This document shows, piece by piece, positions 9,809-18,506 of a stretch of 64,000 bases of DNA. The stretch lies in assembly GCF_030053895.1 (NCBI RefSeq), contig NZ_CP125781.1, forward strand, positions 2,976,001-3,040,000. Direction: 5' to 3'. The translations under genes were made by a program, and so were the position numbers. The notes under the pieces are model-generated. The model did not search any database. It saw only the letters and a program-made list of their open reading frames with translations, and was not told where the DNA came from. Numbering within the stretch: the stretch's first letter is position 1; each line of letters begins with the position of its first letter. This DNA is from Trabulsiella odontotermitis. Lineage in GTDB: Bacteria > Pseudomonadota > Gammaproteobacteria > Enterobacterales > Enterobacteriaceae.

Positions 9809-10878
9809 TCATCGTACAGTCCTTGTTGTGAAACAGGGGTACGTCGGCTGCCCTGGCGTACCCGTCGCACCGACTCACGCACCGCCAGCGTACCGTTGAG
9901 CAACAGCGTTCCCACTGGCGCATCCGGGCGGATCAACCGCTGCTGGAGCATATGCACCGCTTCGGTTCCCAGTTCATCGCGCGGTACGTGTACCGCTGTC
10001 AATGGCACGTCCTGGATAGCCGCAAGGTTGAAGCCGTCGATACTCATCACTGAGACATCCTGCGGTACGCGCAGCCCCCGTTTCTGCAGGGCATTCATGG
10101 TGCCGACAGCCATAAAGTCGCTGCCCACCAGAAACGCCGTTGGCAGCGTTTTTCCCGCCAGGTTGTCGAGCCATTCACCCACCAGCGCTTCGGTCTCTCT
10201 GACACTAAAACTTGGCACCAGAATCAGATCTCTGGCGCCCTGAAAGCGCAGGTTGTGCCGCTTCCACGCCTCTTTGATGCCGGTCAGGCGTAGTTCCATG
10301 GTGTAGCGACGCAGGCACAGCACGTTCATAACGGTCCGGTGTCCCATCTCAAACAGATAATGGGCGGCAAACTGGCCGATCAGCCGGTGATCCGGTGAGA
10401 TGGACGGCAGACGCATCCGCTCGTCGCGGCAGTTGATCAGGACGCATGGTTTCGCCACATCCGCCGCCAGATCGTGGATATGCGTATCATCGATACCCAA
10501 CAGAACCGCTGCCTGCGTCTCAGCCTCATGCATACGGGAGAGAAAAAGATTGGCGTCGCTGTCATTTTCTTCCAGCGCGCAAAAACGCAACCGCACTTCA
10601 TGGGAGGCCAGCGCTTTGTTGATGCTCTGGATCACGCGGTAATAAAAGATGTCGGACCGCTCATCAAAAGCGCGCTGCGGTGCAAATACCAGCAGGCTGT
10701 TGAGCAGCATACGACCGGCTGCCATGCCGTCCAGCACACCCAACTCGCGCGCGCATGCCAGCACCCGGCTGCGCGCCTTTTCGCTGGTATTAGCTTTCCC
10801 CGCCAGCACGCGCGAAACAGTGCTGGCAGACAACCCGGTACGGGCCGCGATTTCAGCGATTTTGAGCTTTTTGTCCAT
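9805..10878 (-). CDS. LacI-family transcriptional regulator
   Basis: A 357-residue LacI/GalR-type regulator. The N-terminal helix-turn-helix is at residues 5-25 (EIAARTGLSASTVSRVLAG), followed by the hinge and a periplasmic-binding-protein-like sugar domain. I use the ATG at 10878, giving MDKKLKIAEIA, because AGAGG lies 12 bases upstream and family members start here; an earlier in-frame ATG at 10935 would add 19 unusual residues. It is divergent from the MFS and GH31 genes, which it probably represses until an alpha-glycoside or its product binds. An inverted repeat 21 bases before the start may mediate autoregulation. E. coli K-12 has no equivalent at this place. Confidence 0.85.
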   Translation of the reverse strand: MDKKLKIAEIAARTGLSASTVSRVLAGKANTSEKARSRVLACARELGVLDGMAAGRMLLNSLLVFAPQRAFDERSDIFYYRVIQSINKALASHEVRLRFCALEENDSDANLFLSRMHEAETQAAVLLGIDDTHIHDLAADVAKPCVLINCRDERMRLPSISPDHRLIGQFAAHYLFEMGHRTVMNVLCLRRYTMELRLTGIKEAWKRHNLRFQGARDLILVPSFSVRETEALVGEWLDNLAGKTLPTAFLVGSDFMAVGTMNALQKRGLRVPQDVSVMSIDGFNLAAIQDVPLTAVHVPRDELGTEAVHMLQQRLIRPDAPVGTLLLNGTLAVRESVRRVRQGSRRTPVSQQGLYDD

Positions 10879-10898
10879 TTTGTGATCTGCCTCTGATT

Positions 10899-10918
10899 TG
10901 AAAATGAAAGAATTTTCA
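10899..10918. promoter_or_regulatory. Inverted repeat TGAAAAT-N6-ATTTTCA upstream of the lacI-type gene
   Basis: Perfect 7-bp arms with a six-base spacer, 21 bases before the regulator's start. It lacks the central CG usual for LacI-family operators, so assignment to the adjacent regulator is tentative. Confidence 0.35.
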
Positions 10919-10935
10919 CAATCAATAGTGTCCAT

Positions 10936-11181
10936 TCTGACGGGGAAAAAACCTTATCGCCGTGAACCATTCATCACTTCATGAAAAAACTTGCATAAAT
11001 ACGACTGTAACGGCGTGATTTTTCGTCTTAACCTGAATTGGTCCGATAACTTCCATACTAGTTATGTAAGAAATCAGTAAAATAAAAATAATAAGAACAA
11101 CAGGTTAATAACAACTGGTATGACAGCTCAGGTGCGAGCTGGTCATTTTCCCCTACGACGACATGCCTTGTGGAGACAGCG
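10936..11181. other. Divergent promoter region between the regulator and the MFS gene
   Basis: AT-rich intergenic DNA without coding signs. Visible elements are an inverted repeat ATAACT-N8-AGTTAT around 11050-11069 and a short hairpin AGCTC-AGGTGC-GAGCT at 11125-11140 in the probable MFS leader. No CRP-type site of good quality was found. Confidence 0.4.
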
Positions 11182-12483
11182 ATGAGCCAGGGCCTTAACA
11201 ACGATATGGCGGTCAGCAAGACCCGCCGGGTGGTAAAAAACTTACGCTGGTGGATGCTGATTCTGTTCCTCCTCGGCGTGACCGTGAACTACATCACCCG
11301 TAACTCTCTGGGCATTATTGCCCCAGAACTTAAAGACAACCTCGGCATTACGACCGAGCAATATTCCTGGATCGTCGGCGCTTTTCAGCTGGCCTATACC
11401 CTGTTCCAGCCGCTGTGTGGCTGGCTTATCGACGTCATCGGTCTGAAACTCGGCTTTATGATCTGCGCCACGCTATGGGCGGTCGCCTGTATTGCCCACG
11501 CCGGGGCGGGCAACTGGTTGCATCTGGCAATCCTGCGCTTCTTTATGGGTGGCGCAGAAGCGGCGGCGACTCCTGCCAATGCCAAAACCATCGGTGAGTG
11601 GTTCCCGAAATCGGAACGCCCGATTGCCGCAGGCTGGGCTGGCGTGGGTTTCTCCATCGGCGCCATGCTGGCACCGCCTATCATCTATTTCGCCCATGCC
11701 TCTTTTGGCTGGCAGGGTGCCTTTATGTTTACCGGTGTGCTGGCGCTGCTGTGGGTGGTGCTGTGGTGGGCGTTCTATAACAACCCGGACAAACACCCGA
11801 ACCTGGGTAAATCCGAGCTGGAGTACATTAAGCAGGATAACGAAGCGCCGCCGGTGAAACTGCCGTTCCTGACCGCGCTGAAAACGGTGGGTAAAAACAA
11901 ACGCTTCTATGGTATCGCCATTCCGGCGTTTATGGCGGAGCCTGCCTGGGCGGTACTGAGCTTTTGGGTGCCATTGTATCTGGCCAAAGAGCACGGCATG
12001 GATCTGAAACAGATTGCCATGTTCGCCTGGCTGCCGTTCCTCGCCGCCGACCTCGGTAGCATTGCCAGCGGCTATCTGACCAAAATCTATACCCGCCTGT
12101 TCGGCGCAACGCGGGTGAACTCCATCGTCGCCAGTTCGGTGACCGGCGCGTTCCTGATGATTTCGCTGGCGATTGTCGCCATCACCCGCGATCCGTACAT
12201 CACCATCGTCCTGATTTCCATCGGCGGTTTCGGCCACCAGATCATCTCCTGCATGCTCAGTGCGCTGGTGGTGGAATCGTTCGATAAAGGCCAGATGGCG
12301 ACCGTGAACGGGATGCGTGGTTCCGCCGCGTGGATCGCAAGTTTCCTGTTCTCCCTGTTAATTGGGGTTACCGCCGACAAGATTGGCTTTAACCCGCTGT
12401 TTATCGCCATGGGCTTTTTTGACCTGATTGGTGCCCTGTTCCTGGTTGCTTTTATTGCTGAACGTCGCGCGAAACGCGCCTGA
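11182..12483 (+). CDS. MFS transporter, anion:cation symporter type (ExuT-like)
   Basis: A 433-residue inner-membrane carrier with about 12 hydrophobic segments. The first segments carry NYITRNSLGIIAPEL and QLAYTLFQPLCGWLID, as in the anion:cation symporter family of MFS proteins that carry hexuronates, galactonate and similar acids. The ATG at 11182 is preceded by GGAGA at five bases; an in-frame GTG four codons upstream lacks spacing. It is 15 bases before the GH31 gene, so the two form an operon, probably controlled by the divergent LacI regulator. The family suggests an acidic substrate, which is unusual for a carrier paired with an alpha-glucosidase-like enzyme. Substrate is not known. 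Confidence 0.88.
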   Translation: MSQGLNNDMAVSKTRRVVKNLRWWMLILFLLGVTVNYITRNSLGIIAPELKDNLGITTEQYSWIVGAFQLAYTLFQPLCGWLIDVIGLKLGFMICATLWAVACIAHAGAGNWLHLAILRFFMGGAEAAATPANAKTIGEWFPKSERPIAAGWAGVGFSIGAMLAPPIIYFAHASFGWQGAFMFTGVLALLWVVLWWAFYNNPDKHPNLGKSELEYIKQDNEAPPVKLPFLTALKTVGKNKRFYGIAIPAFMAEPAWAVLSFWVPLYLAKEHGMDLKQIAMFAWLPFLAADLGSIASGYLTKIYTRLFGATRVNSIVASSVTGAFLMISLAIVAITRDPYITIVLISIGGFGHQIISCMLSALVVESFDKGQMATVNGMRGSAAWIASFLFSLLIGVTADKIGFNPLFIAMGFFDLIGALFLVAFIAERRAKRA

Positions 12484-12498
12484 GAGTGGATGTAAATT

Positions 12499-14862
12499 AT
12501 GAAGACGCTTAAACACTGGACTTTTGAAACGCAGTCAGCCCATCACGTTGAGTTGAAGGTTGACGGCCAACATAGCCTGTGTCTGTACATGCTGGAAGAA
12601 AATCTGTTTCGCGTGCTGATCAAACGCAACGGCGAGCTGGCGCTGGACAGAACCTGGAGTATTGCGCCAGCGCAGGATGTTCCCTGGGAGGGCCGTCCCC
12701 GCGAGGATCTGAGCGGCTTCACCTGCCCTGCCTGGACGCTGGCACAGCAGGACGATCAGTTAACCATCGCCACTCAACAGTTGCGCGTGACCGTACATCA
12801 GCCGCTGTGGCTGGAGTGGCATTATCGTAACGACGCCGGTGAGTGGCAGTACCTGGCTGGCGATCGCCCGACCAGCGCTTACCTGCTGAACGCCCACGGT
12901 GACGGCGTGGCGCACTATCTCAGCCGTCGCAAAAACGAGCGCTTCTATGGCCTCGGGGAAAAAGCAGGTGATCTACAGCGCACCGGTAAACGCTACGAGA
13001 TGCGTAATCTGGATGCCATGGGCTATAACGCAGTCAGCACCGATCCGCTGTATAAGCACATTCCGTTCACCATCACCCGCCGCGACGATATCAGCATGGG
13101 ACTGTTCTACGACAACCTGAGCAGTTGCTGGCTGGATCTGGGTAACGAAATCGACAACTATCACACCGCCTACCGCCGCTGGCAGGCCGAGGCGGGCGAT
13201 ATCGATTACTACATTTTCACCGGCAAACGCGTGCTGGATGTCACCAAAGCCTTTGTGCGCCTGACGGGTAAAACCTTCTTCGGGCCGAAGTGGAGCCTGG
13301 GTTACAGCGGCTCAACCATGCACTACACCGACGCGCCGGATGCGCAAAACCAGCTGATGAATTTTATTCGCCTGTGCGAAGAGCATGCGATCCCCTGTGA
13401 TTCGTTCCAGCTCTCATCCGGCTATACCTCGATCAACGGTAAGCGCTACGTCTTCAACTGGAACTACGACAAAGTGCCGCAGCCGAAGGTGATGAGTCAG
13501 GCGTTCCACGACGCCGGTCTGCATCTGGCGGCTAACATCAAGCCGTGTCTGCTGCAGGATCACCCGCGTTACCACGAGGTCGCGGAGCGTGGTCTGTTCA
13601 TCCGTGATTCCGAATCGAATGCGCCGGAACGTTCCAGTTTCTGGGATGACGAAGGCTCCAACCTCGATTTCACCAACCCGGAGACCGTGGCCTGGTGGCA
13701 GGAAGGCGTCACCACCCAGTTGCTGGAGATGGGGATTGATTCAACCTGGAACGACAACAACGAATTTGAGGTCTGGGATGGCGAAGCGCGCTGTCACGGC
13801 TTCGGCAACGAGATTGCCATCAAACACATTCGCCCGGTGATGCCGCTGCTGATGATGCGCGCCTCAATGGAAGCGCAGCAGCGTTTTGCGCCGGAGAAAC
13901 GCCCGTACCTGATCTCCCGTTCCGGCTGTGCCGGGATGCAGCGTTACGTGCAGACCTGGAGCGGCGATAATCGCACTCACTGGGACACCCTGCGCTACAA
14001 CACCCGCATGGGCGTCGGGATGAGTCTTTCCGGGCTGTATAACGTCGGTCATGATGTGGCCGGGTTCTCTGGCGACAAGCCCGACGCCGAGCTGTTCCTG
14101 CGTTGGGTGCAGAACGGAGTGATGCATCCGCGTTTCACCATTCACTCATGGAATGATGATCAGACGGTCAACGAACCCTGGATGTATCCGGCGATCACCC
14201 CGGCGATCCGCAGCGCCATTGAGTTGCGCTATCGTCTGCTGCCCTATCTCTACACTCTGCTGTGGCAGGCGCATGCCGATGACGAGCCGATGCTGCGCGC
14301 GACTTTCCTCGATCACGAGCACGATGAGCAAACCTTCGAGGAGTGCGACGACTTCCTGCTTGGCCGCGATATTCTGGTCGCCAGCGTTGTGGAGCCGGGT
14401 CAGCGCAAACGCCGCGTGTGGCTGCCGGCTAACGAATCCGGCTGGTACGACTTTTACAGCAGCGAGTGGTTCTCCGGCGGCCAGTGGGTGACGCTGGATG
14501 CGCCACTGGAAAAACTGCCGCTGCTGGTCCGCGCTGGTGCTGGTCTGCCGCTCAGCGAGCGCATCACCTATGTTAATGCTGCGAAAGACGATCGCCGTGA
14601 ACTGCGCCTGTTTCCGCTGAAAGGCGTGGGTACCACCCGTGGTTTGCTGTTTGAAGATGACGGTGAAAGCTGGGGTTACAAAGACGGCAACGCCCTGTGG
14701 CTGGAGTGGGAAATGGTGTGCGACGGCGCCACCATTAACCTGAAGGTGAACACCCGCGGCGATTATCGTCCGGCGTGGAAAACGCTGAAAGTAACGATAC
14801 CGGCAGAGGAAAAACGGAAACTGCTGATTAACGGCGTTGAAGGAATTGAGTGGGTGTTTTGA
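12499..14862 (+). CDS. Glycoside hydrolase family 31 enzyme
   Basis: A 787-residue retaining alpha-glycosidase of family GH31. The nucleophile is Asp419 in GIDSTWNDNNE and the acid/base is Asp490 in WSGDNRTHW, both in family-typical context. An N-terminal beta-sandwich (about residues 1-250), the central barrel and C-terminal beta domains are consistent with the length. There is no signal peptide, so it acts in the cytosol on a glycoside imported by the MFS carrier just upstream. Family members cleave alpha-glucosides, alpha-xylosides or sulfoquinovosides; the sequence does not settle the substrate. The cluster is absent from the corresponding E. coli K-12 location. Confidence 0.92.
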   Translation: MKTLKHWTFETQSAHHVELKVDGQHSLCLYMLEENLFRVLIKRNGELALDRTWSIAPAQDVPWEGRPREDLSGFTCPAWTLAQQDDQLTIATQQLRVTVHQPLWLEWHYRNDAGEWQYLAGDRPTSAYLLNAHGDGVAHYLSRRKNERFYGLGEKAGDLQRTGKRYEMRNLDAMGYNAVSTDPLYKHIPFTITRRDDISMGLFYDNLSSCWLDLGNEIDNYHTAYRRWQAEAGDIDYYIFTGKRVLDVTKAFVRLTGKTFFGPKWSLGYSGSTMHYTDAPDAQNQLMNFIRLCEEHAIPCDSFQLSSGYTSINGKRYVFNWNYDKVPQPKVMSQAFHDAGLHLAANIKPCLLQDHPRYHEVAERGLFIRDSESNAPERSSFWDDEGSNLDFTNPETVAWWQEGVTTQLLEMGIDSTWNDNNEFEVWDGEARCHGFGNEIAIKHIRPVMPLLMMRASMEAQQRFAPEKRPYLISRSGCAGMQRYVQTWSGDNRTHWDTLRYNTRMGVGMSLSGLYNVGHDVAGFSGDKPDAELFLRWVQNGVMHPRFTIHSWNDDQTVNEPWMYPAITPAIRSAIELRYRLLPYLYTLLWQAHADDEPMLRATFLDHEHDEQTFEECDDFLLGRDILVASVVEPGQRKRRVWLPANESGWYDFYSSEWFSGGQWVTLDAPLEKLPLLVRAGAGLPLSERITYVNAAKDDRRELRLFPLKGVGTTRGLLFEDDGESWGYKDGNALWLEWEMVCDGATINLKVNTRGDYRPAWKTLKVTIPAEEKRKLLINGVEGIEWVF

Positions 14863-14872
14863 GTAATTGATT

Positions 14873-14946
14873 GCCGGGTGGCGGCTGCGCCTGACCCGGC
14901 CTACAACATTCGAACCGTAGGCCCGGTAAGCGTAGTGCCACCGGGC
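14873..14946. repeat. BIME: two inverted REP units
   Basis: REP units at 14873-14900 and 14921-14946 in opposite orientation fill the gap between the convergent GH31 and ybiT genes. Such pairs commonly stabilise 3' ends or bind gyrase or IHF; here they can serve both transcripts. Confidence 0.8.
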
Positions 14947-14953
14947 TTTGTTT

Positions 14954-16549
14954 TTACCCGTCGATCCCTTTACTGCGCAGATAATCTTCATAGTTGCCGC
15001 TGAAATCCACCACACGCTCTGGCGTAATTTCAATCACCCGGGTTGCCAGCGAGGAGACGAACTCGCGGTCATGCGAAACGAAGATCAGCGTGCCCTGGTA
15101 AAGTTCCAGCGCCATGTTCAGCGATTCGATCGATTCCATATCGAGATGGTTGGTCGGTTCGTCCATCACCAGGATATTCGGTTTTTCCATCATCAGCTTA
15201 CCGAACAGCATACGGCCTTTCTCCCCACCGGAGAGCACTTTCGCTGGCTTTTTGATGTCGTCCTGGCTGAACAGCAGACGCCCGAGAATGCTGCGCACCG
15301 CCTGCTCGTCATCGCCTTCCTGCTTCCACTGGCTCATCCAGTCGAACACCGTCAGGTCGTTTTCGAATTCGTATTCATGATCCTGCGCGTAATAGCCAAT
15401 CTGCGCATTCTCAGACCATTTTACGGTGCCATTGTCCGGTGGCAGCTCACCGACCAGCGTTTTCAGCATGGTGGATTTACCCACGCCGTTGGCACCGAGG
15501 ATCGCAATCTTCTCGCCCACTTCCAGCAGCAGATTGAAGTTTTTAAACAGTGGGCCGTTGTCGAAGCCTTTCGCCAGCGCTTCCACTTCCAGCGCGTTGC
15601 GGAACAGTTTCTTGTCCTGCTCGAAACGAATAAATGGGTTCTGGCGGCTGGACGCTTTGACTTCATCCAGTTTGATTTTGTCTATCTGACGGGCACGGGA
15701 CGTTGCCTGGCGGGATTTCGACGCGTTGGCGCTAAAGCGGCTGACGAACGATTGCAGGTCGGCAATCTGCGCTTTCTTCTTGGCGTTGTCGGCGAGCAGA
15801 CGTTCGCGCGCCTGGGTGGCCGCCGTCATGTATTCGTCGTAGTTACCCGGATAAACGCGCAGCTCGCCGTAGTCGAGATCCGCCATGTGCGTACAGACCA
15901 TATTGAGGAAGTGACGGTCATGCGAAATGATGATCATGGTGCTGTCGCGCTCGTTCAGCGTCTGCTCCAGCCAGCGAATGGTGTCGATGTCCAGGTTGTT
16001 GGTCGGTTCATCAAGCAGCAGAATATCCGGGTTAGAGAACAGCGCCTGCGCCAGCAGCACACGCAATTTCCAGCCTGGCGCCACTTCGCTCATCGGGCCG
16101 TAATGCTGCTCGACAGGAATACCTACGCCCAGCAGCAGTTCACCGGCGCGGGATTCGGCGGAGTAGCCGTCCATCTCGCCGTATTTCACTTCCAGATCAG
16201 CCACTTTGTAGCCGTCTTCCTCGCTCATTTCGGCGAGCGCGTAGATGCGGTCGCGTTCCTGCTTCACATCCCACAGTTCCGCGTGGCCCATGATCACCGT
16301 GTCGAGCACGGTAAAGTTTTCGAAGGCAAACTGGTCCTGACGCAGTTTACCGATGCGCTCGTTAGGATCGAGCGACACGTTGCCCAGCGTCGGTTCTAAA
16401 TCGCCGCCGAGAATTTTCATAAAGGTGGATTTACCGCTACCGTTGGCGCCAATCAGGCCGTAACGGTTGCCGCCGCCAAATTTGACGGAGATATTTTCGA
16501 ACAGCGGCTTACTGCCAAACTGCATGGTGACGTTGCTGGTGACTAACAC
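14954..16549 (-). CDS. ybiT: ABC-F ATPase YbiT
   Basis: A 531-residue ABC-F protein with two ATPase domains and no membrane segments, a translation-associated factor of the EttA/YbiT/YheS/Uup group. Walker A motifs GANGSGKST (about residue 36) and GANGVGKST (about 355), signature LSGGEKGR in the second domain, and two Walker B segments with DEPTNNLD and DEPTNHLD are seen. The charged linker between the domains (about 245-315) contains the region that reaches the ribosome. The start is a GTG at 16549, with AGGAT about six bases upstream. It overlaps the end of a short reading frame by seven bases. Confidence 0.96.
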   Translation of the reverse strand: MLVTSNVTMQFGSKPLFENISVKFGGGNRYGLIGANGSGKSTFMKILGGDLEPTLGNVSLDPNERIGKLRQDQFAFENFTVLDTVIMGHAELWDVKQERDRIYALAEMSEEDGYKVADLEVKYGEMDGYSAESRAGELLLGVGIPVEQHYGPMSEVAPGWKLRVLLAQALFSNPDILLLDEPTNNLDIDTIRWLEQTLNERDSTMIIISHDRHFLNMVCTHMADLDYGELRVYPGNYDEYMTAATQARERLLADNAKKKAQIADLQSFVSRFSANASKSRQATSRARQIDKIKLDEVKASSRQNPFIRFEQDKKLFRNALEVEALAKGFDNGPLFKNFNLLLEVGEKIAILGANGVGKSTMLKTLVGELPPDNGTVKWSENAQIGYYAQDHEYEFENDLTVFDWMSQWKQEGDDEQAVRSILGRLLFSQDDIKKPAKVLSGGEKGRMLFGKLMMEKPNILVMDEPTNHLDMESIESLNMALELYQGTLIFVSHDREFVSSLATRVIEITPERVVDFSGNYEDYLRSKGIDG

Positions 16550-16722
16550 GGAGATATCCTGAACGATGTGACAAACCGCTTATTATGCCACTGTCTGGCC
16601 TTTTTTTCACGGTTACGGCGAATTTCGTTTCCTGCCGCTTCCATTGTTCCGAATTTGTCGCCAGCGTGTACAACAACGGCTACAGTAGCAATCAGGATGA
16701 AAAATACTGATTTCGTAGACAT
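16543..16722 (-). CDS. Possible 59-residue small protein upstream of ybiT
   Basis: A reading frame starting [23 protein letters not shown] has a basic start, a 15-residue hydrophobic core and an Ala-rich end resembling a signal peptide with possible cleavage after VVHA; a charged tail ([15 protein letters not shown]) follows. AGGGA lies seven bases before the ATG. It ends inside the first codons of ybiT (seven-base overlap), which suggests translational coupling or a leader role. The hexamer CATAAT within the frame could also be the ybiT -10 box, so the ORF may be chance. I do not recognise it. Confidence 0.35.
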   Translation of the reverse strand: MSTKSVFFILIATVAVVVHAGDKFGTMEAAGNEIRRNREKKARQWHNKRFVTSFRISPC

Positions 16723-16750
16723 CTGAATTCCCTGTTTGCTGGAATGCACA

Positions 16751-16756
16751 TATAAT
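16751..16756 (+). promoter_or_regulatory. Consensus -10 box of ldtB
   Basis: TATAAT about 63 bases before the ldtB ATG, in a short intergenic space between the divergent small ORF/ybiT and ldtB. Confidence 0.5.
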
Positions 16757-16818
16757 GCGCTCCCATCTGAGGTCTTAATTCTCCAACAACGCCAGTGTGG
16801 CAAACTATTTCGCACAAC

Positions 16819-17739
16819 ATGAATATGAAATTATCGACAGTTTTTGCGGCTGCTCTGGCCGTTGTAGGCTTTTGTAATACTGCGTCAGCTGTGACGTATC
16901 CCCTTCCTACCGACGGCAGCCGTCTGGTAGGGCAAAACCAGGTCATCACGGTGCCGGAAGGCAACGACCAGCCGCTGGAGTATTTCGCCGCGGAGTACCA
17001 GATGGGCCTGTCTAACATGCTGGAAGCCAACCCGGGCGTCGACACCTTCCTGCCGAAAGGCGGCACCGTGCTGAACATTCCGCAACAGCTGATCCTGCCG
17101 GACACCGTGCATGAAGGTATCGTGATCAACAGTGCCGAAATGCGTCTGTATTACTACCCGAAAGGCACCAACACCGTTATCGTGCTGCCGATTGGTATCG
17201 GCCAGTTAGGCAAAGATACGCCGATCAACTGGACCACCAAGGTAGAACGTAAGAAAGCCGGTCCGACCTGGACCCCAACCGCGAAGATGCACGCCGAATA
17301 CCGCGCTGCCGGTGAACCGCTGCCTGCCGTTGTTCCGGCGGGCCCGGATAACCCGATGGGCCTCTATGCGCTGTACATCGGTCGTCTGTATGCCATCCAC
17401 GGCACCAACGCCAACTTTGGTATCGGTCTGCGCGTGAGCCACGGTTGCGTACGTCTGCGTAACGATGACATCAAATTCCTGTTCCAGAACGTACCGGTCG
17501 GTACCCGTGTTCAGTTTATTGATGAGCCGGTAAAAGCCACCACCGAGCCGGATGGCAGCCGCTACATCGAAGTTCACAACCCGCTGTCCACCACCGAAGC
17601 GCAATTTGAAGAAGGTGAAATTGTGCCGATCTCGCTGAACAAATCTGTGCAGCAGGTAACTGGTCAGTCTGACGTTGATCAGGACGTACTGAACCAGTCG
17701 ATTCAGGCGCGTTCCGGAATGCCGGTTCGTCTGAACTAA
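16819..17739 (+). CDS. ldtB: L,D-transpeptidase LdtB (YbiS)
   Basis: A 306-residue periplasmic enzyme that attaches Braun lipoprotein to the peptidoglycan meso-diaminopimelate residue. It has a signal peptide (residues 1-24, cleaved near [10 protein letters not shown]), a LysM-type segment around 40-90 that binds peptidoglycan, and the YkuD domain with HGTN and the catalytic cysteine in SHGCVRLRN. The ATG at 16819 gives the same N-terminus as E. coli; an upstream in-frame start at 16795 would put eight residues before the signal peptide. A bidirectional terminator follows. Confidence 0.97.
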   Translation: MNMKLSTVFAAALAVVGFCNTASAVTYPLPTDGSRLVGQNQVITVPEGNDQPLEYFAAEYQMGLSNMLEANPGVDTFLPKGGTVLNIPQQLILPDTVHEGIVINSAEMRLYYYPKGTNTVIVLPIGIGQLGKDTPINWTTKVERKKAGPTWTPTAKMHAEYRAAGEPLPAVVPAGPDNPMGLYALYIGRLYAIHGTNANFGIGLRVSHGCVRLRNDDIKFLFQNVPVGTRVQFIDEPVKATTEPDGSRYIEVHNPLSTTEAQFEEGEIVPISLNKSVQQVTGQSDVDQDVLNQSIQARSGMPVRLN

Positions 17740-17760
17740 TTACCAGGCAGGACAAAAAAA

Positions 17761-17786
17761 GGCGGATTATCATATCCGCCTTTTTT
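17761..17786. terminator. Bidirectional terminator between ldtB and the gntR-type gene
   Basis: Stem GGCGGAT / ATCCGCC with a six-base loop, flanked by seven A on the left and a T run on the right, so it can end both convergent transcripts. Confidence 0.9.
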
Positions 17787-17787
17787 A

Positions 17788-18504
17788 TTATCCGTTATTC
17801 ACAATCACCATGCCGCCGTGATCGTAGCGGTAATGGCAACGGGCGTACTCCAGCGGCGTGCCGTCCTCAAGATAGATAACCTGCTCCACTTCCAGAACCG
17901 GGTCAGTGACGTCACAGTGCAGATGCTGCCGGTCCAGTTCATTGGGCTTCAGCGCACGTACCACGCGCCGGGAGCCCATCAGCTTTAGTCCTAACGTCTC
18001 CTGAACGTAGCGAAAGACCGAGCTTTCCAGGTGCGATTTATTGAGACCCGGCACCAGCGCTACCGGCATGACGGTTTCATCGAGCGACACCGGTTCGCCG
18101 TTAAGCAACCGCAGACGGGCAAAGTCATACACTGGTGCGTCAGCATCAATCAACAGCGCACTCTGTTCATTTTCACTGGGAAAACGCAGTTCAAAGCGCA
18201 ACACCTGGCTTTCCACCGGGCCGACGTGCTCCCAGGTTTTGGTGGCGCCAAAGTAGTCGCTACCGGCCAGATCCCACTGCGAAAGCTGACTGTAGTTTTT
18301 GCGGATAAACGTTCCCTGCCCCTGACGGGTATAGACCAGCCATTCGACAATCAGCTGGCGCATCGCCTGCTGGATGGTCATCCGGCTGGTACTAAACTCC
18401 GCTGCCAGCGCGTGCTGGTCAGGCAATGGCGCATTCGCCGCGTACTGCTGGCTGTCAATGCGCTTTTTGATTTCCCGCGCGATGGCGAGATATTTGGCGG
18501 TCAT
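17788..18504 (-). CDS. GntR/HutC-family regulator of the adjacent GH1 gene
   Basis: A 238-residue regulator: winged helix-turn-helix at about residues 5-70 (with LAAEFSTSRMTIQQAMRQL) and a UTRA ligand-binding domain after about residue 85. UTRA regulators often sense phosphorylated sugars. It is two bases downstream of the GH1 gene in the same direction, so it is cotranscribed with its probable target. Two identical palindromes upstream of the GH1 gene are the likely operators and would make the pair autoregulated. E. coli K-12 does not carry this gene between ldtB and ybiR. Confidence 0.88.
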   Translation of the reverse strand: MTAKYLAIAREIKKRIDSQQYAANAPLPDQHALAAEFSTSRMTIQQAMRQLIVEWLVYTRQGQGTFIRKNYSQLSQWDLAGSDYFGATKTWEHVGPVESQVLRFELRFPSENEQSALLIDADAPVYDFARLRLLNGEPVSLDETVMPVALVPGLNKSHLESSVFRYVQETLGLKLMGSRRVVRALKPNELDRQHLHCDVTDPVLEVEQVIYLEDGTPLEYARCHYRYDHGGMVIVNNG

Positions 18505-18506
18505 CG

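Noticed and set aside
14948..16399. 483-codon open frame antisense to ybiT
   Set aside because: It lies entirely on the complement of a highly conserved ABC-F gene, has no family motif and no plausible start signal; long antisense frames are common in GC-rich codon patterns.
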